From: Phytoseiulus persimilis
Lineage: Eukaryota > Arthropoda > Arachnida > Mesostigmata > Phytoseiidae
Assembly: GCA_037576195.1 (NCBI GenBank)
Contig: CM075101.1
Span: 25,544,001-25,608,000 of the forward strand
DNA: 64,000 nt
Reading direction: 5' to 3'
Numbering within the stretch: position 1 is the first letter of the stretch; every line of letters starts with the position of its first letter. The notes under the pieces were generated by a model. That model was not told the DNA's origin and ran no database searches. It was given only the letters and a program-made list of their open reading frames with translations. The position numbers and the translations under genes are program-made. Shown here piece by piece: positions 10,868 to 22,464 of the stretch.

Positions 10868-12457
10868 TATCTGAAAATTTGAGAGACCTCACAGTTACGC
10901 GTCTTGCAAGATTTGCACATCGTCGGGAATCGAGTCCGCAGTCCCCGCAAATCGTTCAAGGAGGAAGTACTGAAACACACAGATCTCGAATGTCTGCCTT
11001 CACTGGAGCGCGCGCAAACACTGATTGACCAGCGAGTACCGTTCGACCGCCTACATGGACATGTCTCGGCAAGACATCAAACATCGAGATTCCTCACACA
11101 GTGGAGTGCTCGTGTAGTATAGACCTGAGCCTTGTTCGAGTGAGTGTCAAGATCTCGTTGGAATCCTCTATCCCATAACATGGACCTATCGGAAGTGAAT
11201 ATAGCTCTCCGAGTCCCTCCCACCCCTGTACAGTCTTGCGTGGAAGCCGTCTCCGAGTATCCAAACGGAATCACACTTCGGTTAATTGTCGGTCTCTGCG
11301 TGTCACGCAAACTTACGTCGGCTGGTTCTCGGGATTGGGATCACCTCCTAGAAATTCTATGACGCGATTGATATCCTCGGTTTGGTATGCGCAAATGCGT
11401 TTGAGCAGCACTCACGGCCCGCACGTGCTTCCTCACAACACCCAGCCCGGACCACATTCAGAAGCGGAGTCGACCGCTGCCAGCTGTGGCGCTTTCCGGC
11501 GAGGGAAATTGAGAGAAGGCTAATGATTGTCTTTTGTTTACAAACGATTCCGGGTTTGAAACAAGGCGGGATGAATTTCCACGACTCCGGCTCAAGCCTC
11601 GCCGCCATGCTCATCCCCTATGGTCGTTGGAAAGAACTCCCCGTGATCCAGCTCGAAAGATTGGAAGCAGCAACGGGAGACATGAGTTCGCCAGTCAGTC
11701 AGACAACACCAAACAACCTGCGCAGTACGTCACTCTCGCGAAATCAAGCGTCCAAATCCATCCAAGCAAATCCATTTTCACAATGGATCCGAACGAGATG
11801 AGTACGACTTCACTCAGAGGGGATTCTCCGGAGAGATTCTGGCTGATCTCCCGGTGCTTGCCCCCTGGGCTTTCCTGCCCGGGATCCTTGCTCCCGGACT
11901 CATCGGCTCCTATCGGCTCAATAAGGATGCTTGACATCTCGTGTCCGTGGCTGTTCGAACTCAAACGTTCATCATCTTGCGAGAAGTTCCATATTCAATA
12001 CGTGTTGAGTGTTGTGAACGATGATCGCTGAAGGGCTCTTGTGAGAAGTTCTCACGGATCATCGTCATCATTTGCAGCTGCCCAACATCGAGTCCGCCGC
12101 AGCGCTTCGCTTAGGCTCGTCGGGCGCACTAGAAGAGACACCACTCCGGTGTCGAAGCAGAGCAACCATCGAAATAGAAAATCGGCAGTAGCAATAGCTT
12201 TCGATAGCCGAGAGTTATCGGCTTCAGTTCTTATTATGACCAATGCGGCTGAATCGACGGATATTCAAATTGTGAATAAAGCGAAACATGCGCACCAAGG
12301 TATGTTTACATGCACAATCAAAGTCACATGGGGAAGACGTTCCATTTATACTGCCATCTCGTACCTGTAACTCACAGGCTTCCATTTGGCTGCGAAAACG
12401 CTGCGGCACGTTGGGCACGTGTCGGAATTTTGAGGATGTGGTACCTCTGTGACAGAA
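10868..12457. other. Divergent intergenic region RRN3/PIGS
   Basis: About 1.6 kb lies between the two start codons. Open frames such as 11534-12031 plus show no family resemblance. It probably holds both promoters and 5' UTRs; I see no clear TATA box. Confidence 0.5.
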
Positions 12458-15002
12458 ATGACTCGATCGTTCCTTACTCATGACTCTGCAGATAAATACA
12501 CAGACATCACCACGGTCTATTATATCTTCGCTTTCCTCTTGGTCGGCGTACCCATCTGGTGGAAGTCCACCGCCATCCACCGAGCTTACATCCCTTTTGA
12601 TGAAATCGTCAATCTACACAAAAGCAATGTGAGTTTGACAGCTCATCGATTTCCTAGCTCCCTCGCCCTTTTTCAGCGTCACTCTAGCGCTCATTCCTTA
12701 CAGGTGTCCCAACTGATCCATGTTCTGCTCATGGTGGACGATGCTTCGATCGACATCGATCAACTATCAGCAACTATCTCTGAAGCGAACGCAATTAGGG
12801 ATTCCAACATGAATTCGGCGCATCTGCGATTCAGTTATGCCTGGAACATTCGTAGAGTTGGCAAGAGCGCAGAAGATGTTATCCTGAACTCTAAAAGTTT
12901 GTCATCCCTCGATGACAACTTCAAAACCGTTTTGGAAGGCGCTGCTGCAGATATTATCGTGGTTTTATCAAAATCTTTCTCACCGCACCCGCGCATAATC
13001 GTGGGCACTCACCGCACGGTTTTCGTTCCATCTGTGGAAAAGGATCTGAATATTCTAGCTCGTTATCTCGTGAGAAGTGTGGTGTACAACGTTGTTCGAG
13101 AAGACGTTCTCCGGAGTATATCGCAGCCATTTTCCAGCGAGGAACGAACACGGGTGAGGAAGTCCTTCGAGGAATTAAGCCTCAGGAGCGCTTCTCGCTC
13201 ATTCGTCGTTTGAATGGCTCGATGGTTCCCTAACTTGATATTCTTCTCTGAAGCCAACAAAAGAGCAGCAACGGTCACTGCACGCTTCGCCTTCCGTGGA
13301 TGTGGTGATCACCTGCGTCGTTCCTCAGCCCCAACTCATCGATGTAATTCTATACAGCGAACTTTTCTATAGAGTCTGAGGGGAGTTTCTGCCGTGCGCT
13401 CGCCTATAGGGAACGTATCTCATTGGAGTTTCGGATTCTTTGATTCAGGTGAGCTGGAACAGCGAAGAAGCTTATAAAGCGTACATGAAGCCGATCGTCA
13501 ACAGAATGAAACACGTGGTTCAGCTAAATCTCAAGACACAGGTAATGATTGTATGGTATGATCGGAAGTCCTTTCGTGTATCCAACATTAACATACATAT
13601 TTATTCAAACTTCGAGGATATTCCCGCAGTTCAAATTCGGTCATGCAATCAAGCTCAAGAGTGAGAAAGATCCGATATCCGGAGAAAACCACATTCATCA
13701 TGACAAGTTAGCCCTGCTGATAAACGAGGTATGCTCCTGTGAGGAAGGCAGAACTTCTTTATGAATTCCCGCGCCCAATGCACGCGCTCAGAATAGTGAA
13801 GCGCAGCTGACTTCCACAGCTTGAGAAGTTGTTGCCCGGCCAAGTTTCCCAGAACCCAGTTCTCAATTTCATCGTTTACACCGTGCCGAAGGAAATCTCG
13901 CCTCTGTATATCATTGATGAGCAAGGCAAGCGAATTCCTTCAAATAAAGACCGAGAATAATCCAGGTCGAGCAGCTTCGTAAAGTTTAATCGGAAAGTAT
14001 TCGCAGGAAAGAAACTCGACAGCAACGCTTTCATCTCTCCCCGGTGGGGAGGCGTGATGTTCTACAATGTTGACTTCGACGAAAAACCCGATTTGCCTCA
14101 GAAGGTGACGTTGAACTGCCATCGAATATACCAGGTACGATCGACAGATCTGAGAAATTTTCCGAAACTGTTGGGGCGAACGAAGATCTCGCTGTTGCCT
14201 CCCTACCACTGCTTCGGCTCGTAGTAGAATGTTTCTGGCTACCTGGAATCAGCTTCGTGGCTATCACTGATGCCTTGAGCGATTTTCAGGTTCTCCTTAC
14301 ACAGATTCGGCCCTTGATCGGCGTACCCGAGAAAAGCTCAGCTAAGGAGTTCGATACGCATTTCCGGCGCGACGGTGCCGTGTTTTCGGATTGGGAAATC
14401 GATTTCTTGATGCGAAGGAGGGCACATGACTATCTTAGTGCAACCGCTAGGACATTACATAGTTTAGCAGATCTCGTCAACAAAATTGGCAATATGGTCA
14501 TCAACGAGAACGTTGGACAACTGGTAGGTGGCTCATCCTGAAGCTTAGAGCGACGGATGATACTCGCGGATAGCTTCGATCGTCCTTCTCTTACAGACAG
14601 TGGCATCGGCAGCATCTGGAGGAAACGCGCTCCGACTCCTAGCTCAGGTAATCCTTTCCGCCGCACCCTAGCTGTACCTCGAGTCACTCGTTGCCACCCG
14701 TGAACGAAGCTCGGTATGCTCGCTGAAATTTCGCCGGAACCTCGAACGGTGGCAATCCTTCTTTCCAGGGGCACTTGGAGTCGGCTTTGGCATCGGCTGA
14801 GGACGCTTTCACAGCTTCTGAAAAAGCTTTCTTCGACCCCTCACTCTTGGGCCTCCTGTACTTCCCCGACGATCAGAAATACGCCATCTACGTTCCTCTA
14901 TTCGTGCCCACCCTGTATCCGATCATCTTCTCAACTGGTCTGATCGCGAGATACATGTACGCCTTATTCTTGAAGTGGCGTAAACCGAAGCAGACTGAGT
15001 GA
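12458..15002 (+). CDS. PIGS: GPI transamidase subunit PIG-S
   Basis: PIG-S is a subunit of the ER GPI-transamidase complex, which attaches GPI anchors to proteins. Ten exons sum to 551 aa (human 555): 12458-12628, 12704-13153, 13254-13343, 13449-13541, 13630-13728, 13820-13925, 14007-14134, 14290-14523, 14597-14647 and 14769-15002. An N-terminal membrane segment (residues about 18-35) ends GVPIWWK, as in human. The lumenal part includes PVLNFIVYTVPKEISPLYI and NAFISPRWGGVMFYNVD. The C-terminus has FFDPSLLGLLYFPDDQKYAI, then a second hydrophobic segment and a basic KWRKPKQTE tail. The intron after 13925 begins GC, not GT. Only this junction keeps the frame and yields the expected IDEQGKKLDSNAF sequence. 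The ATG at 12458 is the first in frame. Confidence 0.95.
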
Positions 15003-15127
15003 GCGTCAGCGATCCAGCACGAAATTGAGAGGTTGTACATACGTGTGTATATTTTGACATTTTAGACGGAATTGTGAAAAAAGGTGAATCGATTTTAACG
15101 AACGCTCGATACATGTTAAGTATTGTA

Positions 15128-15133
15128 AATAAA
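15128..15133 (+). terminator. PIGS poly(A) signal AATAAA
   Basis: AATAAA lies about 126 bases after the PIGS stop. Confidence 0.65.
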
Positions 15134-15457
15134 ATGACGCAAAGACTCGTTTAGATTCCCAACGACGTCCGCTGATACAGATCTTTTCAGACACTGACTG
15201 AGGATTTTTTTCTCTCCCGTCCATGACGGCTCAGTCACTTTCAGCGGCTCGAACCTGGGCCATCGAGCCCTCGAACGCGCAGTGGCCATTACTGCCATCG
15301 TTCCCTTCCCTCTTATTTTTGCGTCGACGCTAGTCCTTCCGCCATGCAACCAACATTGTGGGGTGCGCCCGAGAGGCAGCAGCTGCTGATAGAATGGGTT
15401 GGGAGCCGGGCCGCATCCAATCGATCGCTCGTAACTCAATGTCGATAAATTTCGATG

Positions 15458-15463
15458 TTTATT
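15458..15463 (-). terminator. AP2S1 poly(A) signal AATAAA
   Basis: A minus-strand AATAAA sits about 300 bases beyond the AP2S1 stop. Confidence 0.45.
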
Positions 15464-15475
15464 TTGCTTCTAATC

Positions 15476-15488
15476 GGGGGGGGGGGGG
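15476..15488. repeat. Poly(G) run of 13
   Basis: An uninterrupted run of 13 G lies in the PIGS/AP2S1 convergent spacer. Confidence 0.95.
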
Positions 15489-15765
15489 CATACTCTCTCC
15501 TCGGCACTGCTAACATCGTCTTATACGTTGAATTTCCACCGTTCACGAGGGAACATCGATATTTTCCAACGAAGGCATACACACTTGAACGAAAACCAAC
15601 ATTCGTATATCTGAGATCTTTCTCAAAGTCATCAAGCCAGACATGCTCTTGAGATATGTTCTGACTAAACGCAGGGCATAGGTTGATCCCTCTCTTCTCA
15701 CATTCCTAAAATCTACATTCGAAGATTCCACATCGATACGGGCTTCGTGCGCACTGAGAGCTCGT

Positions 15766-16477
15766 CTATTCAAGCGAGTTGTACACGAGCAATTGCTTGA
15801 GAACCTTCGTTTGACTCGTCTCGCGTATTTCGCCTGCGAGGAACATCTCGTCCACTACACTGTAGACCTACATGAACGGGAAACTCTTTAGTCCACAAGA
15901 CTGACAGTGTGACAAGCGAACTATGTTATATGCTCAACTCTTGGCGCCTCACCTTATAGAAGTTGAAGACGAGATCCAGTTCACAAACGCTATGGAAGTA
16001 CTCATTGAGCACTTCGACGAAATTGTGAATGGCCTCAAGGTAGGCAAGATTGTTCTCTTTGACATCAACACAGACACAAAAATAGAGGCCAGCGTACCGC
16101 CTGAGGAAAATTTCCAAAACTTAGGGAACCAGGTTGGTCCGACGAGCTCACAGAGCTACAAATCACTGCAGCTGAGTGCACCCTCAGTCAATCACATAAT
16201 GGTACCTGTATATTATTTTGAAGTTACGGAACTCCACGAAGTTCGTATGCTTGGCGTCTCGTACAGTGACGACGGCGTGTACCTGGAAGTTGACGAATGC
16301 ACGAACTTCATGAGACCCGCTCTCGACTGGATTTTTCACAATTTGCATGCATAGGCGGAAAGAGCGCTCTCCTACCTCTTCGATCAGCTTCTGCTTCTCA
16401 TCATCCTCCAGAGTCATGTACCACTTCGCCAGCCTAGTTTTCCCAGCGCGGTTCTGGATCAGTATGAAACGGATCAT
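15766..16477 (-). CDS. AP2S1: AP-2 complex subunit sigma
   Basis: This is the small sigma chain of the AP-2 adaptor. It helps form the core that binds acidic dileucine cargo at clathrin-coated pits on the plasma membrane. Four exons (16477-16376, 16282-16206, 16100-15953, 15867-15766) give 142 aa, exactly the animal length. The sequence is nearly invariant. It runs from [20 protein letters not shown] through [32 protein letters not shown] and [18 protein letters not shown] to [20 protein letters not shown]. Phases 0, 2 and 0 agree at the three GT-AG introns. The open frame of 143 codons on the opposite strand (15923-16354) is a shadow of these exons. The gene diverges from the C1orf50 homologue with a 664-bp spacer. 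Confidence 0.98.
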
Positions 16478-17141
16478 TTCGGAAGACAAACACGTTTATT
16501 TCCGCCCCGAGTATGGCTCTTCAGAGCTCCCCTCAGGTTTGCCGAAATCTTGATGGAAGGAACGAATATGAACGCTGCCCTTAGGGTTTCAACCTTCTCC
16601 TTGACTAGCAGGTTGGGCAAACGGTCCTCTTTGTTGGAGGAGGGTCGGCTGGAGTGACTGCTCTCGCGCACCCTTCACCAGAGGCAGGATTCCTTTGAAA
16701 ACGAATCAAGTTTCTTGTGGGGATTGTTCCATCTGGAGGAGTCATGTCGCCTCACAGCGGAAGCTACAAGAATAGGTACTCGGAGTGAAACCGTTCCTCG
16801 GAACTCATATTTCGAGAATACCCCAATACTTAATGAAGTCGGGCAGTCAAATCCAAGATGGCGACTCCCATTGTTTACGAGACCGGGGAAGCTCCGAGTG
16901 CGGTTCACCGAGTGTTCCAGGGTTCTTTTGCTCAACAAGAAGTGTTTCCTTGGCCCTTATCGCTCCCAATCACCATGGAGATCGATCAAGGTCGGTGGAC
17001 AGTCTTAGCCGTCTCTTTCAGCTATTGATTCCAAGGCGGACATCATGCGAACATCGAGTTTCGTGTCTTGTTCCCACAAAGCGTTTCGAATTCCTTGTGA
17101 CGATTTCAGATTGCGGTCTTACAGTCTGCCAGCGACGTCCC
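16478..17141. promoter_or_regulatory. Likely bidirectional promoter AP2S1/C1orf50
   Basis: A 664-bp spacer separates two divergent start codons, so promoters and 5' UTRs of both genes must lie here. I see no strong TATA box. The assignment rests on gene geometry only. Confidence 0.4.
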
Positions 17142-18195
17142 ATGGAGCTTTCCCCTCGAAGAGAACGACCTCCAAAAATGCCAAGGACGGATTTTATCGC
17201 TCTGGCGCAGCAAATCAACGAAGTCAGTCTCCTTGTTTGCTCTTCATGAATGATTTGTCGGTCAGACCAATCGGTATGATGAATTGCAATTGACGCATCA
17301 CGTTATCTTCCATCGACAGGCGGACAGTTTTGTCCACGCAAATCTGTGCAACAAGCTCAAACCCATCGCGGATCAAATGAAATTTCTCCGGCAACAAGCC
17401 TTCCAGGTAAACGAACCGTGATATAACTGAACTCTTGACTCCAGAACAAAACATTAACGCGAAGGTTCCACTCAGTGGTTGAGATCTGCTGACAATCTCC
17501 AAAACTTTCAGGTCCTTGAAACAGCTCAAAGGGACAACAGACTCCACCACATACAATGTAGCTTCAAGAAGGTAGTGGATCTCACTTGTATTTCGTGAAG
17601 CTGTGAGGTTGGTGGTCTGTGTCCGAGTTACGAATCCCGACGGGTGGATCCTATTGCAGGTACCCGGGCAAATATATCACCTCTATGAAAAACTTTCCGG
17701 CGAACAATACATGTCGATGCTTAGCCCAGATGTAAGTTGAACACGATCCCGAAATTGTCTACGAAATGTCAGAGAAGATAACATCGGAGTTTCGAAACTC
17801 ATCGATATTGCTTCTCGGGGAATTTCCCTCGGAGCATGGGCTTGTCTTGCAGCTCGTCAGAGCTCGTGTGAAAAGCGTGGTGAACATCGAGAGGCAACCC
17901 AGACGTTACTTTATCTGGGTTACGATCGGGATTTCTCTAGGACCCGACGGGGCGTGAGAGGGATGAGCCTACCGAGCTTCGCTCAGTGCCTCGGGTCGTA
18001 TGTAACGAAGTCATTTACCACGTCTCTCTCTCCCCACAGGAGTGGGCAGTTACCACGGGACCCGCACAAACTCATCTAGGATCTTTCAGGTTGGAAGCAG
18101 ATCAATCGTGGACTCCCGCAGAAGATGTGAGTTGGGAACATGATCATTATTCGTCAAACGCAGTATCAGTAAGCCGCCGCGCCAACTATAAATGA
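17142..18195 (+). CDS. C1orf50-like protein
   Basis: This matches the widespread eukaryotic family of human C1orf50, a DUF2452-type protein of unknown role. Five exons (17142-17222, 17320-17406, 17512-17571, 17660-17731, 18040-18195) give 151 aa; human is about 199, with the difference mostly terminal. Recognisable blocks are FIALAQQIN, ADSFVHANLCNKLKPIADQM, VLETAQRDNRLHHIQCSFKK, VPGQIYHLYEKLSGEQYMSM with LSPDEW, and HLGSFRLEADQSWTPAEDVS. All introns are GT-AG in phase 0. The start is uncertain: an ATG at 17142 and another 36 bases downstream are both in frame. Nothing here suggests a catalytic activity. Confidence 0.88.
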
Positions 18196-20390
18196 GGTTC
18201 CGAAATCACAGGTCACAGCTCGAGACAGTGAGATGCTCGCGTTCCGTCAGTTCATGCAAAGAGAAGATGCTCTCCCGGCGCTCATGGGAAACAAGCAACT
18301 ATTTTGAGCCTCGGTGATGGAATATGGCAGTCTTAACGTAATGTTTGAAGCGAACGAATCGAATCAGACGTCATGATGTTAAACAGTTGTGAAGCAACGA
18401 GTTTGCGCTTTGAGGAACTTCAGCGACCGGAGTTGAACTTGTAGTGGAAGTTTGTGAATGAAACTCATGTTTGCGACTCATTATCACGGCTGACTGCATG
18501 GAATATTGAGCCTTTGCCTCTGCTTCGCAAGGACCAATCAGCCGGAATCCGAAGAACTTAAGATAGAGAATCGAGCTATTCCATTGGAGTGGAATCGCGT
18601 CATGTGATATAAATCAACTCGTTTCGAGTGAAGCTGTAAAATAAAAATCGACGTTTTCGTAATTAGCCGCCTGGGAGTTCAAGTCGCATGAAGGGTCATT
18701 GAGTTGTAATGCTAATCGAGGCACTCGTTGTTCCTAGGAAACCGTTTTCCCGAAACTAGGTTTGGACTTCCCGAACCTAGAGAGAGGAGGTTGTTTACAC
18801 CTGTCTGGGAGCCGGGATTACAGTCAAACATCTCCGATGGGACCTTTTGGAAGGCCTTCTTCCAGGAGAATCTTGCATGCAATGGAAACGGGGTCGGGAG
18901 CACCAGATAGGAGGGGAGTTCCCGCACGGCGAAACTCGCCCGCTCTCGAAGACTGCTAACTCATGAATGGGGACCAATGGTCATAAATAGGCGTAAGAGT
19001 TTAGGCATCGATAATTCCATCAACCCCACGTAGCTAACGAACGTATGAAATCTCGGTGGCTCTCTTCTTCCCGGGATGGGAAGTAAGATTTCGCTCGCAC
19101 TTCGGTTTTTTCCGCGGATTGATGGCCGGTATCAACGGGTTCTCTTCTGCGATCATCCGCAGCAAATTGGTCCAATTCGTGGGCGCGTACCTCCAGGTTC
19201 CTAGGGTGTTCATTCCCTGTCGACCGCCTGGGGAAACGAAATTCTTCTGACAATTTCACTTCTGTAGTCTCCCATGGTGAGTCTTCAGTGACTGCTTCTG
19301 CCAGATCCCTTCTCAATAGAACGGCGCTCAACTTTCAAGATCTCGTTGCCAAACTAGTTAGAGTGCGTGTTAGAAGTCCGAATGCAAGTCTGCGCATGGC
19401 TGTTCGGACATCGGTTCGAAAGAGTTTCGCCCCGATAAACTTCATCTGGTCTGATCTTGTGCTGGAGGGTCGTTCCTATCCCAGTCTATCAGGCTATGGG
19501 CCCAACAACACGGAGAAATAAGATACCAATAGATGAGAAGAAGAGCCGCCACCCTAGGGGTTTGCTCTGGTGTTCAACGATAGTGGATGGATCATTCACC
19601 CCGCAGACGTTTCTCCATGCGTGTGCCGCTATTGGATCGCACTTGGACCGAAAGACAGAACATCAGGCGATGACGCATAATTCCGAGAAGTTACAGCATT
19701 AAAAGCTTGAATGAACTTTTCTGTTATACTGCCATGGTTCAGGCCTGCAGTGGATCGCAGGCAAACACTTTAGCAATTAACACCGGAACGAACATCCTGT
19801 ACTCATGTTCTTGTATCACTCATAGACGGGCCATTTCTCATCTGGTCGTGACTCTCGACAGCTGTGAGTGAAACGCCGAATCTGATGCTGGAGTTGACCA
19901 CATTCCCCAATGGTTCACGGTAACGAATCTCGAAACAAAAGCTCATCACAAAACTTCGGCTGATCGTCAATTTGACCTTCGCTCCAAATAGGGGATCGCG
20001 GACGCCTACCACGGGGGCCAAGCCTTCCGGTTGTAGAGGAGATGCTCAAGAGAGACCTCAGGGAACTGCGATCTATGGGGGACTTTACTTGGAGAGCGGG
20101 ACAGATTTCGGCCGTGTGGAGGACATCACTACCACGGACCGGAGGATATAGACAGAGTACGAGCTAGGATGAGGACGGCTGATTGAGCTGAGTTTTGAAT
20201 GGAAGTTCAGCATTGAGAGAGAGCTTCGAATGGTACATTGTTCATTCGGATCTTCAGGAAGTGTGAGGACTCTCACTCTGAACGCAGCTCACCAACCAGT
20301 GAATCAGTAACCCGGGCTCCTCAGCCCGGAATTCCATGATTCTCAAGTCGGGAAGCCGGCTGAAAACAGTGCTATCCGGTTTGTATCCGA
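18196..20390. other. Intergenic, no gene recognised
   Basis: About 2.2 kb follow the C1orf50 homologue. Open frames up to about 103 codons (19020-19331 minus) have no recognisable family. A possible poly(A) signal for the upstream gene is at 18640-18645. A short fragment near 19740-19765 resembles the arm of the element at 1076-2116. Confidence 0.5.
18640..18645 (+). terminator. Possible poly(A) signal for the C1orf50 homologue
   Basis: AATAAA lies about 445 bases after the stop at 18195. It is the first canonical hexamer that I noticed on this strand. Confidence 0.35.
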
Positions 20391-20394
20391 AACG

Positions 20395-20560
20395 TCGGAA
20401 AAACAACTATTCCGGCTGTAGCTGAATTTCGGAGTTTTGGGAGCGATTTTTCAAGAAGAACTGATCTGATCGGACTCATATTGCGTTCCTTTCCTGACGC
20501 CGTTACTCGGCCTTCAATGTCGTTCGCCTGAGACGGGAACGGAGTTACGTTCCTTTTCGA
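20395..20560 (-). repeat. Interspersed repeat copy 1 (inverted)
   Basis: Read on the minus strand, this matches the plus-strand sequence around 21390-21520. Shared words include gcgttccttt/gcgttccc near one end, gatcagactc-like sequence, tttgggagcgat and attccggctgt. The identity is imperfect, so this is an old family. Confidence 0.65.
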
Positions 20561-20589
20561 GACGACGGAAAAATTTATCACGCCAATCG

Positions 20590-20800
20590 AAGGATATCCT
20601 CCGAAACGTGATAAGCATAACTTATTCGAACAACGCTATGGCGGGGAAGAATTCAGAGAGACTCGCCGAAATCGCTCTAGAGGTTGCCGAATCGCGGCGT
20701 CCGGAGAGAAACGCGACATGAGTACGAACAGATCAGTGCTTTCTTGAAGATCACTCCCAAACTCCAGGATCCCCTGACTAACAGGAACGACGCGCACTCG
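20590..20800 (+). repeat. Interspersed repeat copy 2
   Basis: Shared words with the copy at 21260-21530 are cgccgaaatcgct, ggttgccgaa, agaaacgcgac, gatcagtgct, tcttgaagatc and ctcccaaa, in the same order. The minus-strand open frame 20636-20935 lies over it and is probably incidental. Confidence 0.6.
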
Positions 20801-21259
20801 GATGTTTGTGTATCCGCCGGCGTTTAGATAATCAAAGGACTGATTCCGTGGGGAGGCACTGGCATCATTCAGCCATAGGATGACTTCTCTTTCCGGCCGT
20901 TCAGGTTTCCCTCGTCTCGTAACGTACTCTGTCATCGACGGGACTCATTTCAGTGTATGGCGTTTTGTAGCCGTTTAGCGCGTGTACGAATCAATAGCCC
21001 GTCCCCATGGAAGTCACTTCGGGAATTCTGCTTCGACCAGTATTTCCGATGCGGCGACGTGCCCTTCATCAGATGCGCGCATTGCAAAAAGAGCCCGTGC
21101 CTCGCCCGGTCGTTCTGTTCTGAACATCATTTGGACTCTATACCATGATGATAATGCGTTTACTTCGTTTGCTGAAGAGTCTTCTGTCTCCGAGTATCCC
21201 TCTCCTCCACCGAAATCATTCACACAGTCAAGATTCGCTGAGATTTCCCTTGTTAAAAG

Positions 21260-21530
21260 TTTTAGGAAATGATGGAACTTCGTTCCCGTCTTGGACTTCC
21301 AGAAAACGCTCGATTGAACGATCGAAGACGGAAAAGATGCGTCTTTCCAACAGCTCACGGGCTCAAACGAGAAAAATCGCCAAAATCGCTTGGGACGGTG
21401 CCGAAAAGTGGCGTTCGGAAGGGAACGCGACGTGAGTCTGATGAGATCAGTGCTCTCTTGAAAATCGCTCCCAAAGCTTCAAAACCGAGCCACAGCCGGA
21501 ACTATTGTTTCTTTCCATACCTCTTCCAGG
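21260..21530 (+). repeat. Interspersed repeat copy 3
   Basis: This is the longest of three related copies within 1.2 kb. It contains aatcgccaaaatcgct, gtgccgaaaagtggcg, gggaacgcgacgtgag and gatcagtgctctcttg, which recur in order in copy 2 and inverted in copy 1. I found no transposase frame in it. Confidence 0.6.
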
Positions 21531-21544
21531 AACAAACCAGGTGA

Positions 21545-22464
21545 AACTATCTTGAACCGTCTAACGGACTGATCGTAAGCGAAGGTTCACTCAGTGGACA
21601 GAGTTCCTCATGGATGATTGGTGCCGCACAAAGGCCACGAGTCATCCCTATGACGGAACTACTCCTTCCTTTTCTCAGACTCTGCCGTTGATACTCCGGA
21701 CGGTCGATCAAGCTCACTGCCATTGGCAGACATCACAGGAATTCGGCAGTTTCCTCCGACTCTTCATCCAAGCTTGAGGAATCATTCATTCCATCCTGAT
21801 TGACTGTGGCAAACCGTGTCGAAGTCTCTCGGCGTGGTTTTGAGGACTCGCTGCTCTCCTGGGCTATATTCCTGATAAGAACTTCAGTTGCGACTTTACC
21901 CCAAGCAAACATCGTACAAATACCCAGTTTCGGGATGGATTCCCGTAAACTAAGCAAGCTGCCATTCTGACGTTTAAGAGTCCAATTCGCTTGACGCGTC
22001 TGATTCAACGGCTTCGGGACAACGATTTCAAAGTTGCTCCAACAGGGTGGAAATCGCGAACCCATGTCTTCACTTCGTAACCATCCGCTGGAAATCAGGG
22101 GCGGATTCAAGAGCGCTGGTGTATGAGGAGAGCGCAAAGCTTCCCAAAGACTCAGGAAACCTTTCGTCATTCGATCTTCCCCTTATTCCTTGTGGAAGGA
22201 TTGATTTATTGATACAAGCTCGATTGTTGTGACAAGAGATGTCAAGGTACTCGTTGTCGCTGCTCCTTCTGCTGCTTGCCCAGACTTATCAGCCGGCCTA
22301 ATAAATGTACACATCACTTTTTCAATCTGACACAGTAAAATTCTGCGTTTCAGATCTTAACTTGCTGTTCACATTGTTCCGGAGGCCTCTTAGGTTTCTT
22401 GATATCACGATGCCTCCGTATGGTACATGAACATGGCAAATATCGATTGTTAGGTTACTTCAAA
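21545..22464. other. 3' flank of the left KSR gene
   Basis: The minus-strand open frame 21733-22170 (145 codons) has no recognisable motif. A minus-strand AATAAA at about 22205-22210 could end the KSR transcript. Confidence 0.4.

Noticed and set aside
12449-12457. Earlier start for PIGS at a GTG codon
   Set aside because: Non-ATG initiation is not expected here, and the ATG at 12458 precedes the conserved membrane segment at a normal distance.
15923-16354. 143-codon plus-strand frame
   Set aside because: It lies directly opposite AP2S1 exons whose sequence is almost invariant in animals; the frame is a mirror of that codon constraint.
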